A stretch of 64,000 bases of DNA from Oscillospiraceae bacterium (GCA_015067885.1 SVLO01000009.1:1-64000); one strand, 5' to 3'. Counted from the stretch's first letter, positions 36,779-49,732 are shown. Made by a program: numbers and translations. Notes: generated by a model not told the origin, from the letters alone.

Positions 36779-37780
36779 TTACAGCACCCTGCCATTCTTG
36801 CATTTATACAGCCAGCCGATGAATCCGGCGGCGGCGAAGGCCCACCAGGTCGCGTAGGGGGTCAGGCGCAGGACCAGCCGGCCGGCCAGGCCGAGGCCGG
36901 TGTGGGCCAGGGCATCCCGCAGGCGGGGTCTGGCAAAGGCGGCGATGTCCCGGAGTTGCTCCCGGTACTCCGCTCGCATGGCTTTTGGGGAGGAATAATA
37001 GCCGCTCCAGATGTGGGCGGCGGAGGCGAGGCACTGTGCCTCCAGCAGGGGGCGGAACTGGGGCCAGTCGGCGGCCATTTCGTCGTACCGCTGCCGCGCG
37101 GCCAGGAAAAAGTTGATGCGGTTGGCGATGGAGGCGTCGGCAAGGATGCTGCCCTGCCGCTGCAGATAGTGGTACTTCGCCTCCGGCAGCAGTACCGTCC
37201 GGCGTGCCGCCATAAACAGGCGGTGGACCACCGCGATGTCCTCGAAGGTCTTGCCCACGGGGAAGCGGACGGCGTCGAACAGCTCCCGCTTCCACAGCTT
37301 GTCCCAGACGAAGTTGTGCAGGACCTTGTCCTCCAGCAGGTGCCGCAGGGCCGCCTCCCGCTCCATGACCTCCGACCGGGGCCAGCCCTTGGGCTCGGAG
37401 CGGTTGGGGAATTCTTCAAAGCGCCCGCAGAAGGCAATGTCGGCGTCGGCGCGCTGCAGATTGGTCAGCAGGTATTCGAACATATCCGGCTCCACCCAGT
37501 CGTCGCTGTCCACAAAGCCGAAATAGTCGCCGGTGGCAACGTCCAAGGCGGCGTTGCGGGCGGCGGACAGGCCGCCGTTTTGCCGGTGGATGACGAGGAT
37601 GCGCCCGTCCCGGGCGGCGTACTCGTCGCAGATGGCGGGGCAGTTGTCCGGGGAGCCGTCGTCCACCAGGATGATTTCTAAATTTCGGTAGGTCTGATTG
37701 ACGATGCTGTCCAAACACTTGCGCAGGTACGGCTCCACCTTATAGACCGGGACGATGATCGAAATTTTTGGGGTTTCCAT
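36779..37780 (-). CDS. glycosyltransferase family 2 protein
   Basis: ISIIVPVYKVEPYLRKCLDSIVNQTYRNLEIILVDDGSPDNC. Confidence 0.95.
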   Translation of the reverse strand: METPKISIIVPVYKVEPYLRKCLDSIVNQTYRNLEIILVDDGSPDNCPAICDEYAARDGRILVIHRQNGGLSAARNAALDVATGDYFGFVDSDDWVEPDMFEYLLTNLQRADADIAFCGRFEEFPNRSEPKGWPRSEVMEREAALRHLLEDKVLHNFVWDKLWKRELFDAVRFPVGKTFEDIAVVHRLFMAARRTVLLPEAKYHYLQRQGSILADASIANRINFFLAARQRYDEMAADWPQFRPLLEAQCLASAAHIWSGYYSSPKAMRAEYREQLRDIAAFARPRLRDALAHTGLGLAGRLVLRLTPYATWWAFAAAGFIGWLYKCKNGRVL

Positions 37781-37785
37781 ATACA

Positions 37786-38898
37786 TCACCCTCTGAATGT
37801 GGTTTCCACCGTGGACGCAACGCAGGCAACGTCAAACCCGGCCCGGGCCACGGCCTCGTGTGCGGATTGACGTTCGCCGCTTGTGCAATTCAGCAGGGCG
37901 GCGGCCCATTCCGCGGCCCCGGCGGACAGGGGCAGTTGCTGAACGTTGGGGGTAATAAAGGCTTGATTGGTAATATGCTCGGAGCAAACGATGGGCAGGC
38001 CGGCGGCCTGGGCCTCCACCGCCACTACGGGCAGCCCCTCGAACCGACTGGGGAAGGCAAGAACGTCCATTGCCCAGAACAGCCGCTCCACCTGATTGGT
38101 GGTGCCGTAGAAGATCACCCGGTCCGCGATGCCGAGGGCCTTTGCCTTTTCTTCCAGGGCGGGGCGGTCCTCCCCCTCGCCCACCAGCAGCAGGCGGCAA
38201 TCGGGGCGAAGCTTAATTGCCTCGGCCATCACGTCCAGCAGGAAGGCTTGGTTTTTCTGATAGCACAGCCGACCCACACTGCCCATAACGAACTGATCGG
38301 CAAGGCCCAGCTCCTGCCGCGCGGCGTCCCGGGCGGCGGGGTCGAACCGGAACCGCCCGGTGTCGATCCCGTTGGGGATGAAGGTGTAACCCCGGGCCTG
38401 CAGCAGGCGGGCGGGGAACATGAACTCCGCAGCCCTCTGGGAACAGGCCCAAAGGGCGGTGGCGTCCCCGGTGTAGCGCCGGGCATACCGGCGGTGGAGC
38501 CACAGCTTGAGGGGGCGGGTGAGGCTTTGGCGCAGGTCGGTGTTGTGGCTGTGGGCGATGCGGACCGGCACCCCGGCCTGTTTGGCCAGGTGGGCGTAAT
38601 ACAGGGACATACCCTGAAAGATGTTCAGATGCACCACGTCGTATTGCCGCTGCTGCAGCAGGGCGCGGAACATACGATGGTTGGCGGCCAGGTCGTTTTG
38701 CTTGCCGGAAAGCTGGTAAAACCGCACGCCGCAGTCCTGCAGCGGTTGGGTGAACACGCTGGAGTCCAACCGGGCGGCCACTAAATCCACCTCCAAACCG
38801 GACAGGTCGGCGCGGCGCAGCACGTTGCACAGGAAGGACTCAATCCCGCCGGACTCCCAGCGTTCACAGAACACGCAAATTCGTTTTGTCGCTTTCAT
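37786..38898 (-). CDS. glycosyltransferase family 4 (family 1-like) protein
   Basis: ICVFCERWESGGIESFLCNVLRR...VMGSVGRLCYQKNQAFLLDVM...LAFPSRFEGLPVVAVEAQAAGLPIVCS. Confidence 0.95.
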   Translation of the reverse strand: MKATKRICVFCERWESGGIESFLCNVLRRADLSGLEVDLVAARLDSSVFTQPLQDCGVRFYQLSGKQNDLAANHRMFRALLQQRQYDVVHLNIFQGMSLYYAHLAKQAGVPVRIAHSHNTDLRQSLTRPLKLWLHRRYARRYTGDATALWACSQRAAEFMFPARLLQARGYTFIPNGIDTGRFRFDPAARDAARQELGLADQFVMGSVGRLCYQKNQAFLLDVMAEAIKLRPDCRLLLVGEGEDRPALEEKAKALGIADRVIFYGTTNQVERLFWAMDVLAFPSRFEGLPVVAVEAQAAGLPIVCSEHITNQAFITPNVQQLPLSAGAAEWAAALLNCTSGERQSAHEAVARAGFDVACVASTVETTFRG

Positions 38899-39033
38899 AG
38901 GCGCCTCCATTCAACGGCGGGTGGCGAGGTGGCGGAGAGGAACGCGCTTTCATACAAATTAAATTCTACCACAAACAGGCCGTAATTGCAACAACTGCGC
39001 CCCATTCTTGTTGGGGCGCGGTCGTTCTGCGTG

Positions 39034-39966
39034 TCAGGGGAACCGCCGCTGGATGTTCTTCAGCAGCTCGTTGGCCAGCAGGGAACGCACGGTGTTCTCC
39101 CGCTGGATGTAGCCGAACTCTGCCTGGATGGTACCTTCGGCAAAGGGGATGAAGCGCACGTCGGAATAGAATCCCTCCGGGGCGTAGGGGACGTCCACGT
39201 AGGCGCCGATGGCGTAGCCGTCCACAAGGCCCAGCATATTGCGCAGCACGTTGAAGTTGTTGACGGTGATCTCGTGCCGGGGGGTCAGGTGGATGCCCCG
39301 GGTGATGTGCAGGTAGTCGGTGATAGTCTGGGTATTGAACTCCCGGCCCGCCAGGCGCAGGAAGGGCAGGGAGCGGATCTTGTCGAAATCCACCTGGGTA
39401 TCCCCGGCGGAGAAGCGGGGGTTGGAGGCACCCACGTAGATACCGGTGCGCATTTGGCCGATGGTGTGATACTCCAGCTTGCGCAGGGCCAACTGCCGCA
39501 TGAGGACGGACTTGGTGAAGTGGTACACGGTGCAAAAACCGATCTCCGCCCGGCTTTGGGCCACGTGGTCCAGCAGCTTGATACCGGCGGAGTCCAGCAG
39601 GTTGATCTTGACGAAGTTGGGGTCGTACCGCTGCAGCAGACGGGCCACCTCCATCTCCACCACCCGGTGGCTGACCGACACTAAATTCAGCTCCAGCGGC
39701 ACCCGGTTGTTGTCCACCCGGCAGGCGGCGGTCATGGCGTCCACCTGCTGCAAAATCTCCCGGGCGCGGTCCACGAACTCCGCCCCGGCGGCGGTCAGGG
39801 TCATGCCGGTGCTGCTGCGGTGGAAGAGCTTGGCGTTCAGCTCCTCCTCCGCCCGCTTGATGGACAGGGACAGGTTGGGCTGGGACACGAAGAGGTTGGC
39901 TGCGGCCTGGGACAGGGTGCCGGTGTCGGCCACCTCGATGATTTGCTCCAACTGGGAAAGATTCAT
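39034..39966 (-). CDS. LysR-family transcriptional regulator
   Basis: MNLSQLEQIIEVADTGTLSQAAANLFVSQPNLSLSIKRAEEELNAKLFHRSSTGMTLTAAG; start trimmed from the longer ORF. Confidence 0.95.
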   Translation of the reverse strand: MNLSQLEQIIEVADTGTLSQAAANLFVSQPNLSLSIKRAEEELNAKLFHRSSTGMTLTAAGAEFVDRAREILQQVDAMTAACRVDNNRVPLELNLVSVSHRVVEMEVARLLQRYDPNFVKINLLDSAGIKLLDHVAQSRAEIGFCTVYHFTKSVLMRQLALRKLEYHTIGQMRTGIYVGASNPRFSAGDTQVDFDKIRSLPFLRLAGREFNTQTITDYLHITRGIHLTPRHEITVNNFNVLRNMLGLVDGYAIGAYVDVPYAPEGFYSDVRFIPFAEGTIQAEFGYIQRENTVRSLLANELLKNIQRRFP

Positions 39967-40107
39967 GGGAACCCCTCCTGACATAATATTAAAAAAACAA
40001 ATAGTTCGGTCGGGTCGGCACCAGTTTAGCACGAAAAAAGCAGATGCGCAAGGGGAAAATAAAAGACGTGGACTCGTTGTTGCGCCTGGAAAAATAAGAA
40101 TACGCCG

Positions 40108-40163
40108 CCGGATGGGGCGGGAAAGGGCCGCGCTATAAGTTTTGTTAATGACACCCCATCCGG
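40108..40163. promoter_or_regulatory. 10-bp inverted repeat in the LysR/CoA-transferase divergent region
   Basis: CCGGATGGGG (40108-40117) and CCCCATCCGG (40154-40163). Confidence 0.5.
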
Positions 40164-40254
40164 ATTTGGCAATGGTTGGGGGAGAGCGGGTGTGATAAGG
40201 TGTATTCGTAATATCCCGCAGTCTGTCGACCGCGGAGAAAATGAGGTGCGAACG

Positions 40255-41466
40255 ATGGGAAAACCTCTGGAAGGTATTAAGGTAGTGGAGCTGGCCACCT
40301 ACGTGGCGGCCCCCACAGTGTGCAGAATGATGGCCGACCTGGGCGCCGATGTGGTGAAGATCGAGGGTCGGGGCGGTGACGCCTGGCGCATGACGGCCAT
40401 GGGCATGACCAACTCGCCGGCGGACGAAAACCCGGCCTTTGACGTGTTCAACGCGGGCAAGCAGTCCATCTGCCTGAATTTGAAGGACCCCAAGGGCAAA
40501 GAGGTCTTTTTCAAGCTGCTGGAGCAGGCTGACGTGCTGGTGACTAACACCCGGCACCAGTCCCTGGTGAAGCTGGGGGTGGACTACGAGTCCATCAAGG
40601 ACCGCTTCCCCCGGCTGATCTATGCCACCCTCACCGGCTACGGCTACGAGGGTCCCGACTGCGACGCCCCCGGCTTTGACAACGTAGCCTTTTGGTCCCG
40701 GTCGGGCATTTTGGCATCCCTGCTGGTGGACGCTCCGGGCAACTATCCCCTGAACACCCGGGGGGCAATGGGGGACGTGACCTCCGGTTCCATCCTGTTT
40801 GGCGGCGTGATGACCGCCCTGTATCAGCGGGAACGGACGGGTAAGGGCGACTTTGTCACCATGTCCCTCTACAACGCCGGCATTTGGGTGTCCGGCGGCT
40901 GCATGATGATGGCGGAGAAGCCCTACAGCTACCCCTTCCCGGCCCCCCGCTTCGGCAACAGCAACCCCATGAACCTGCCCTACCGCTGTGCCGACGGGCA
41001 GTGGATGCGCTGCACCATCTTTGAGTATGAGCGCTACGCGGACAAGCTATTTGCCGCCATGGGCATTGCCGACGACATCGCCGCCCTGGGCATTACCGAT
41101 ATGAACAGCCTGACGGCCCTGTCGGACCGGGCCGGCCCCCTGCTGGAGCGGGCCTTTGCCACCCGGACGGCGGAGGAATGGCTGGAGAAATTCAAGGTGC
41201 TGGACATCGTGTGCGGCAAGCTGAACCTCTACGCCGATGTGTTTGAGGACGAGCAGGCCCTGGCCAACGAGTACATTCAGTCCTACCATTGTTTGAACGG
41301 CGCCGAACGGATGATCACCACCGCCCCGGTCCGGCTGGGTTCTCAGGGGGCGCTGAAGGTGGGCCAGCCCTTCGCCCCCGGTCAGCACGGGGAGGAGATC
41401 TTGCGCGCTTTGGGATACTCCGACGAGGACGTGGCCGGAATGAAGACCTCCGGCGCACTGTTCTGA
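40255..41466 (+). CDS. CaiB/BaiF (family III) CoA-transferase
   Basis: MGKPLEGIKVVELATYVAAPTVCRMMADLGADVVKIEGRGGDAWR...LNLKDPKGKEVFFKLLEQADVLVTNTR. Confidence 0.95.
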   Translation: MGKPLEGIKVVELATYVAAPTVCRMMADLGADVVKIEGRGGDAWRMTAMGMTNSPADENPAFDVFNAGKQSICLNLKDPKGKEVFFKLLEQADVLVTNTRHQSLVKLGVDYESIKDRFPRLIYATLTGYGYEGPDCDAPGFDNVAFWSRSGILASLLVDAPGNYPLNTRGAMGDVTSGSILFGGVMTALYQRERTGKGDFVTMSLYNAGIWVSGGCMMMAEKPYSYPFPAPRFGNSNPMNLPYRCADGQWMRCTIFEYERYADKLFAAMGIADDIAALGITDMNSLTALSDRAGPLLERAFATRTAEEWLEKFKVLDIVCGKLNLYADVFEDEQALANEYIQSYHCLNGAERMITTAPVRLGSQGALKVGQPFAPGQHGEEILRALGYSDEDVAGMKTSGALF

Positions 41467-41478
41467 GGGGGCGCGAGC

Positions 41479-41970
41479 ATGACGGATTATCAAACCAAAA
41501 GCCTGTGCTTTGACGACATTGAAAAGGGGCAGGAGTACCTGACCGCCAGCCGTATGGTCACCGGGCAGGACGTGCTGGACTTCGCCCGGCTCACCGGCGA
41601 CCACAACCGCCTGCATACCGACCCGGAGTACGCCAAAGGCACCGCCTTCGGCGCACCCATTGCCCACGGCCTGCTGACCCTGTCGGTGGCCAACGGCCTT
41701 TATATGCAGCTTGGCCTGTTTGAAAAGTACACCGTGGCCAATCTGGGCATCGAGAGCTGGAACTTCAAAAAGCCGGTGTTTTTCGGGGACAGCCTGCACG
41801 TTCATTTGCAGTTGGAGGGCAAGCGGCAGACCTCCGACCCCCGGCGGGGCGTGATCCGCTGGAAGGTGACAGTGGTCAATCAAAAGGGACAGTCGGTGGC
41901 CGAGGGCATTTGGAACAAGATGTTTCTGACCCGGGCGGCCATCGGACAGAGCGAGGAGGAGAACGGATGA
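41479..41970 (+). CDS. MaoC-like (R)-specific enoyl-CoA hydratase
   Basis: DFARLTGDHNRLHTDPEYAKGTAFGAPIAHGLLTLSVANGL (hydratase D/H motif). Confidence 0.93.
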   Translation: MTDYQTKSLCFDDIEKGQEYLTASRMVTGQDVLDFARLTGDHNRLHTDPEYAKGTAFGAPIAHGLLTLSVANGLYMQLGLFEKYTVANLGIESWNFKKPVFFGDSLHVHLQLEGKRQTSDPRRGVIRWKVTVVNQKGQSVAEGIWNKMFLTRAAIGQSEEENG

Positions 41971-43163
41971 GAGAAGTTGTTATCGTAGACGGTATGCGCA
42001 CGGCCTTCGGCCGCAACGGCGGGTCCCTGCGCAGCTTTTATACTACCGACCTGTGCGCGGCGGTGCTGAAAGCGCTCACGGCCAAGTACGACCTGCCCGC
42101 CCGGGCGGCCATCGACAGCGTGGTGCTGGGCAGCGCCTTCCACGACGTGCATTGCAACAACCTGGCCCGCTACTCGGTTTTGAGTGCCGGTCTGCCCTAT
42201 ACCACCCCGGCCACCTTTATGGAGATGCAGTGCGGTTCCGGCATCGCCGCCATCAACCACGCCGCCATGCAGATCCTGTGCGGGGCGGCGGAGGTTGCCA
42301 TCGCCGGGGGCGGCGAGTCCTGCAGCCAGCGGTTTGCCAAGTTTTCCATGGCGGTGGAGCCGTATAAGGCCATCCCGCCCGCGGCGGTACCCAACTTCCT
42401 GGCCCCGGAAAAGGCGGATCAGATGGATATGATCAACATCTCCGACGACATGGCCAAGAAATGGGACATTTCCAGAGAAGCCTGCGACGCGTTCGCCCTG
42501 CGCAGCCAGCAGTTGGCGGCACAGACCGTGGAAAGTGGCTGGTTCGACGGCGAGATCGTCCCCATGGAAGTGCCTGCCCGCAGTAAAAAGGAGCCGGGAT
42601 TTACCTTTGACAAGGACGAGCATCCCCGGCCCGGCACGACCATGGAGGGCCTTGCCAAGCTGCGCACCGTCAACGAGGACGGCGTGACCACTGCCGGCAA
42701 CGCCAGCGCGCGGAACGACGGCGCCTCTGCCCTGCTGCTGATGAGCGGGGAAAAGGCGAGAGAGCTGGGATTGACCCCCATCGCCCGCTGGGTGGCGGGG
42801 GCCGACGTGGGCGTGGACCCCAAGTGCATGGGCATCGGCCCGGTGTTCTCAAATTTGAAGGCCCTGAAACTGGCGGGCCTGTCCCTGGACGACGTGGACG
42901 TGTTTGAGTGCAACGAGGCCTTTGCGGCCCAAAATCTAGCCTGTATCCGGGAGCTGGAGAACCAAACCGGCGGCAAGATCGATATGGATAAGTGGAACCC
43001 CAACGGCGGCGCCATCGCCTTCGGACACCCCAACGGGGCCTCCGGCGGCCGCATTGCCATCGCGGCAGTGCGCCAACTGGAGCGCAGAGGGGGCCGGTAC
43101 GGCCTTGTGTCCTCCTGCTGCGGCGGCGGCCTGGGCGTGTCGGCTCTGTTTGAACGGATGTAA
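41967..43163 (+). CDS. thiolase (acetyl-CoA C-acetyltransferase family)
   Basis: REVVIVDGMRTAFGRNGG...FMEMQCGSGIAAINHAAMQI...NPNGGAIAFGHPNGASGGRI...SSCCGGGLGVSALFE; ATGA overlap with maoC-like gene. Confidence 0.95.
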   Translation: MREVVIVDGMRTAFGRNGGSLRSFYTTDLCAAVLKALTAKYDLPARAAIDSVVLGSAFHDVHCNNLARYSVLSAGLPYTTPATFMEMQCGSGIAAINHAAMQILCGAAEVAIAGGGESCSQRFAKFSMAVEPYKAIPPAAVPNFLAPEKADQMDMINISDDMAKKWDISREACDAFALRSQQLAAQTVESGWFDGEIVPMEVPARSKKEPGFTFDKDEHPRPGTTMEGLAKLRTVNEDGVTTAGNASARNDGASALLLMSGEKARELGLTPIARWVAGADVGVDPKCMGIGPVFSNLKALKLAGLSLDDVDVFECNEAFAAQNLACIRELENQTGGKIDMDKWNPNGGAIAFGHPNGASGGRIAIAAVRQLERRGGRYGLVSSCCGGGLGVSALFERM

Positions 43164-43183
43164 TCAGAAAGGAGAAAACGATC

Positions 43184-43933
43184 ATGAAAAATCTTGCGGG
43201 AAAATTCGCGGTGGTCACCGGTGCGGGTAAGGGCATCGGCGCCGCCATCGCCAAGCGCTTTTTGGAGGAGGATGTGGCCGGCGTAGCGCTGCTGGACATG
43301 AACTTCGAGCTGGTGCAGCAGACCGCCCGGGAGCTGGACCCCACCGGGGAGCGGGCGGTGGCCTACGCCTGCAACATCACCGACGTGGAGCAGGTCAATG
43401 CCGTGGTAGACGAGATCGTGGCCAAGTTTGGCCGCATTGATATCCTCATCAACAACGCCGGTATTACCAAGGACCGTATGCTGCACAAAATGGCGGACGA
43501 GGACTGGCTGGCGGTGCTGAACGTCAACCTGACCGGCACGTACAATATGTGCCGCAAAATCGTACCCATGCTGCGAGAGCAGGAAAGCGGCAGCATCGTC
43601 AACATCTCCTCCACCGCTGCCTATGGCAACGCCGGACAGACCAACTACTCCGCCACCAAGGCCGGCCTGCAGGGCTTCACCCGGGCCCTGGCCCTGGAGC
43701 TGGGCCGTAAGAATGTCCGGGCCAACTGTATCGCCCCCGGCTTCATCGAAACGGACATGATGCTGGCCGTCCCGGCCGAGCAGCTGAAGGCCTCCATCGA
43801 CAACAAGGTACCCATGCACCGCCTGGGTCAGCCGGAGGAGCTGGCGGCCGCCGTGGCCTTTTTGGCCGGCGACGATGCCAGTTGGATCACCGGACAGACC
43901 CTGTTCGTCAGCGGCGGCTACCGTATGCCCTGA
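43184..43933 (+). CDS. SDR-family 3-oxoacyl-(ACP/CoA) reductase, FabG-like
   Basis: VVTGAGKGIGAAIAKRF, NNAGITKD, NISSTAAYGNAGQTNYSATKAGLQGFTRALA. Confidence 0.94.
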   Translation: MKNLAGKFAVVTGAGKGIGAAIAKRFLEEDVAGVALLDMNFELVQQTARELDPTGERAVAYACNITDVEQVNAVVDEIVAKFGRIDILINNAGITKDRMLHKMADEDWLAVLNVNLTGTYNMCRKIVPMLREQESGSIVNISSTAAYGNAGQTNYSATKAGLQGFTRALALELGRKNVRANCIAPGFIETDMMLAVPAEQLKASIDNKVPMHRLGQPEELAAAVAFLAGDDASWITGQTLFVSGGYRMP

Positions 43934-43943
43934 TGCACAAGCA

Positions 43944-43980
43944 AAAAGCGCCCCGTGTCGCGGACACGGGGCGCTTTTTT
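43944..43980. terminator. bidirectional terminator
   Basis: AAAAAGCGCCCCGTGTCGCGGACACGGGGCGCTTTTTT. Confidence 0.9.
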
Positions 43981-44749
43981 ATGCCGGGCATTGCCGCCCG
44001 GTGTGGTCGATGGTGTAGTTCCCGGTCAAAATCAGTTGGGAGATGGGAACGAAGGTGTACCCGTCGGCCAAGAGCTGCTCGATAATGGCGGGCAGGGCCT
44101 GGGGGGTATGCTTGGCGGCGTTGTGGAACAGCACGATGGAGCCGGGGCAGACCTTGCCCGTGACCCGCTTGGTGATTTGGTCGGCGGACAGGTCCTTCCA
44201 GTCCAGGCTGTCCACGTCCCATTGGATGGGTTCCATGCCCATGGAGCGGATAGTCCGGATGGAATTGTCGTCGTAGTCGCCGTAGGGCAGGCGAATGAGG
44301 GTGGGGCAGACCCCGGTGATGGCCCGGATCTTCTCGTTACAGGCGGTCAGGTCGTCGGTGATCTGCTGGGCGGACAGCCGGGGCAGGTGGGCGTGGGTGT
44401 TGGAGTGGTTCATGATCTCGTGTCCCGCGTCGTGGAGCGCCTTCACCGACTCCGGATAGCGGTCCACCCAGTCCCCTACCACGAAGAAGGTGGCCTTGAC
44501 GTTGTACCGGGCCATAATGTCGATAAGCTGCTGGGTGTCCTCATTACCCCAGGCGGCATCGAAGCTGATGGACAGCAGCTTTTGATCCCGCTGTACGCAG
44601 TAAATGGGCAACTGTCGTGGGCCGGTGGACGCCCCCACGGCGGCAGGGTAGTTTACCGTCCAAAAGATGGCGCAGGTGGCGAGCAGACAGGCGAACGCGG
44701 TCAGATGTTTTCGGCGGAAGTACACGACACTGAACACAGGCTTTTTCAT
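43979..44749 (-). CDS. polysaccharide deacetylase (PdaB-like)
   Basis: LSISFDAAWGNEDTQQLIDIMARYNVKATFFVVGDWV...HEIMNHSNTHAHLPRLS...IRLPYGDYD. Confidence 0.93.
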   Translation of the reverse strand: MKKPVFSVVYFRRKHLTAFACLLATCAIFWTVNYPAAVGASTGPRQLPIYCVQRDQKLLSISFDAAWGNEDTQQLIDIMARYNVKATFFVVGDWVDRYPESVKALHDAGHEIMNHSNTHAHLPRLSAQQITDDLTACNEKIRAITGVCPTLIRLPYGDYDDNSIRTIRSMGMEPIQWDVDSLDWKDLSADQITKRVTGKVCPGSIVLFHNAAKHTPQALPAIIEQLLADGYTFVPISQLILTGNYTIDHTGRQCPA

Positions 44750-44812
44750 ACGGTTGACCTCCCAAATGTGCTTTATGGGAGTATATGTGCCGGGACAGGC
44801 GGAGCATACCGC

Positions 44813-45676
44813 CTATTCAGCCCGATTTTCTGCCAACAGCCTGCGATAGGTCGAGGGGGCCATGCCCTTTTGCTTGCGGAACAGGCGGCTGAAGTACAGA
44901 GGGTTGTCGTAGCCCACGGCGGTGGCGATCTGGGTCAGGTTCCAGTCCGTGTCCCGCATGAGTGTAATGGCGTTGGTTATGCGCAGGGATAGAATATACT
45001 GCATGGGGGTCTGTCCCGTGACCTGTTTGAAGCAGCGCAGGAACCAGCTTATGCTGACGTTTTGGCTTGCGGCGTAGTCCCGGATGCTGATGGGGGTGTT
45101 GTAGTGTTGGGCAAAGTAGCGGCGGGCATCCTCCATCTGCCGGTGCAGGGCGGGGGTGAGGGCGGCGGTCGGCGGCGGGGTGCGGCGGCTGAGCAGAAAC
45201 AACTGCCGCAGGTACAGCTCCAGCATGGTTTGGAAGTTGGCCCGGCGGGTCTGCAGCTCACAGATCATGCTGTCAAACACCTGGCCCAGGGCTGGGTCCG
45301 GTCCGGCGAAACAGATGCTGTCCCGGGGCGAAAAACCGCTGCTTGCAAGGATCTCCTCCACTTGACCGCCGGTGAAATGCACCCAGTAGGTCTGGGTGTG
45401 GTCCCTGCCGTGGTAGCGGTAGTGCTGGGGCTGGTGGGGACGGAAGAGTACCATGTGTCCGGCGGTGAGCTGGTGAGCCTTGCCGCCGATGACGAATTCC
45501 GCCCTGCCGCTGACCACGTAGAGCAGTTGATAGTCCGGGCGGCCCATGGGCCGCTGGGTGCAGGAACGGTCGTCCCCGCTGAGCCGATAGTTGCCGCAGC
45601 TGCACACCAGCAGAGGGACGGTGTGGTCGGCAAAGGGAATTTCGGGTATATTCAGATAGCCGCAAGAGATATACAC
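44813..45676 (-). CDS. AraC-family transcriptional regulator
   Basis: C-terminal HTH ISIRDYAASQNVSISWFLRCFKQVTGQTPMQYILSLRI...IATAVGYDNPLYFSRLFRKQKGMAPSTYRR. Confidence 0.95.
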   Translation of the reverse strand: MYISCGYLNIPEIPFADHTVPLLVCSCGNYRLSGDDRSCTQRPMGRPDYQLLYVVSGRAEFVIGGKAHQLTAGHMVLFRPHQPQHYRYHGRDHTQTYWVHFTGGQVEEILASSGFSPRDSICFAGPDPALGQVFDSMICELQTRRANFQTMLELYLRQLFLLSRRTPPPTAALTPALHRQMEDARRYFAQHYNTPISIRDYAASQNVSISWFLRCFKQVTGQTPMQYILSLRITNAITLMRDTDWNLTQIATAVGYDNPLYFSRLFRKQKGMAPSTYRRLLAENRAE

Positions 45677-45772
45677 AGCAGTCGCTCCTTACAGTTTGGT
45701 TGCGGCCATTGTATCATTTTGTGCATGTTTTGTCTAATGTTATTCATTGTGTTTTCAAGATGGAGGGGGTAA

Positions 45773-48856
<3,084 letters not shown>

Positions 48857-48859
48857 GCG

Positions 48860-48899
48860 CAAAAAACGCCCCCGGATGCCATGCATCCGGGGGCGTTTT
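48860..48899. terminator. bidirectional terminator
   Basis: AAAAACGCCCCCGGATGCCATGCATCCGGGGGCGTTTTA. Confidence 0.88.
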
Positions 48900-48907
48900 A
48901 CTGTCTG

Positions 48908-49732
48908 TTACAGGGCGGTGTAGCCGCCGTCGATGGGGATGTTCAGGCCGGTGAGGTAGGCACCGGCGTCGGAGGCCAGGGTCAGGATCAAACCGGACAC
49001 GTCCTCCTGATTGGCCAGGCGACCAAGCTGGGTGTGCTTGGAGTACTGCCGGGCAAAGTCCTCGCTGGTGCGGTGGGAGTTCAGACCGCCGGGGCAGACG
49101 GCGTTGATACGCACACCGTACTGGCCGTAGTAGCTGGCAGCATGGCGAATCCAGGCAGTTAGACCGGATTTGTCTACGGCGTAGGTGTGGCCGCCAGCGC
49201 CCGGGGCGCCGAAGGTGCCCTGTTCGGGGACGTCGTAGTTGTGCTTCTCCACGCCGATCAGACCCATCATGGAGCCAAAGACCACGATGGAGCCGCTGTG
49301 CTGTTTTACCATCTGCTGGCCGGCCAGCTGCACCATACGGATGGTGGCCGCGGAGTTGGTGCGCACGTTGGCTTCGATGGCATCGTCGCCGGTATCCCAC
49401 GGGGTGGGGCCGTTTTTGGTGGAGGTGGGGATGGTGCGGCTGCAGTGGATAAAGGCGTCCAGGCTGCCGGCATCGGCGATGACGGTTTGGAACATGGCCT
49501 CGATGCTGGCGGGGTCGCCCTGGTCGAAGGGGACGGCGGTGACCTTGACCCCCTTCTCGGCGCTGAGCTGCTCCACGAATTCCCGGGCGCTTTCCACCGA
49601 GTGGCTGGCCAGGTACAGGTTGGCACCCGCGTCGGCCAGGGCCATGGTGGCGCCCAGCCCGTACATCACGCGGCCGCCGGTGATCAGGACGTTTTTGCCC
49701 TTCATGGAGAACAAATCGTAGGTATTAAACAT
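48908..49732 (-). CDS. SDR-family oxidoreductase
   Basis: GKNVLITGGRVMYGLGATMALADAG; YAVDK; DGGYTAL C-terminus. Confidence 0.9.
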   Translation of the reverse strand: MFNTYDLFSMKGKNVLITGGRVMYGLGATMALADAGANLYLASHSVESAREFVEQLSAEKGVKVTAVPFDQGDPASIEAMFQTVIADAGSLDAFIHCSRTIPTSTKNGPTPWDTGDDAIEANVRTNSAATIRMVQLAGQQMVKQHSGSIVVFGSMMGLIGVEKHNYDVPEQGTFGAPGAGGHTYAVDKSGLTAWIRHAASYYGQYGVRINAVCPGGLNSHRTSEDFARQYSKHTQLGRLANQEDVSGLILTLASDAGAYLTGLNIPIDGGYTAL

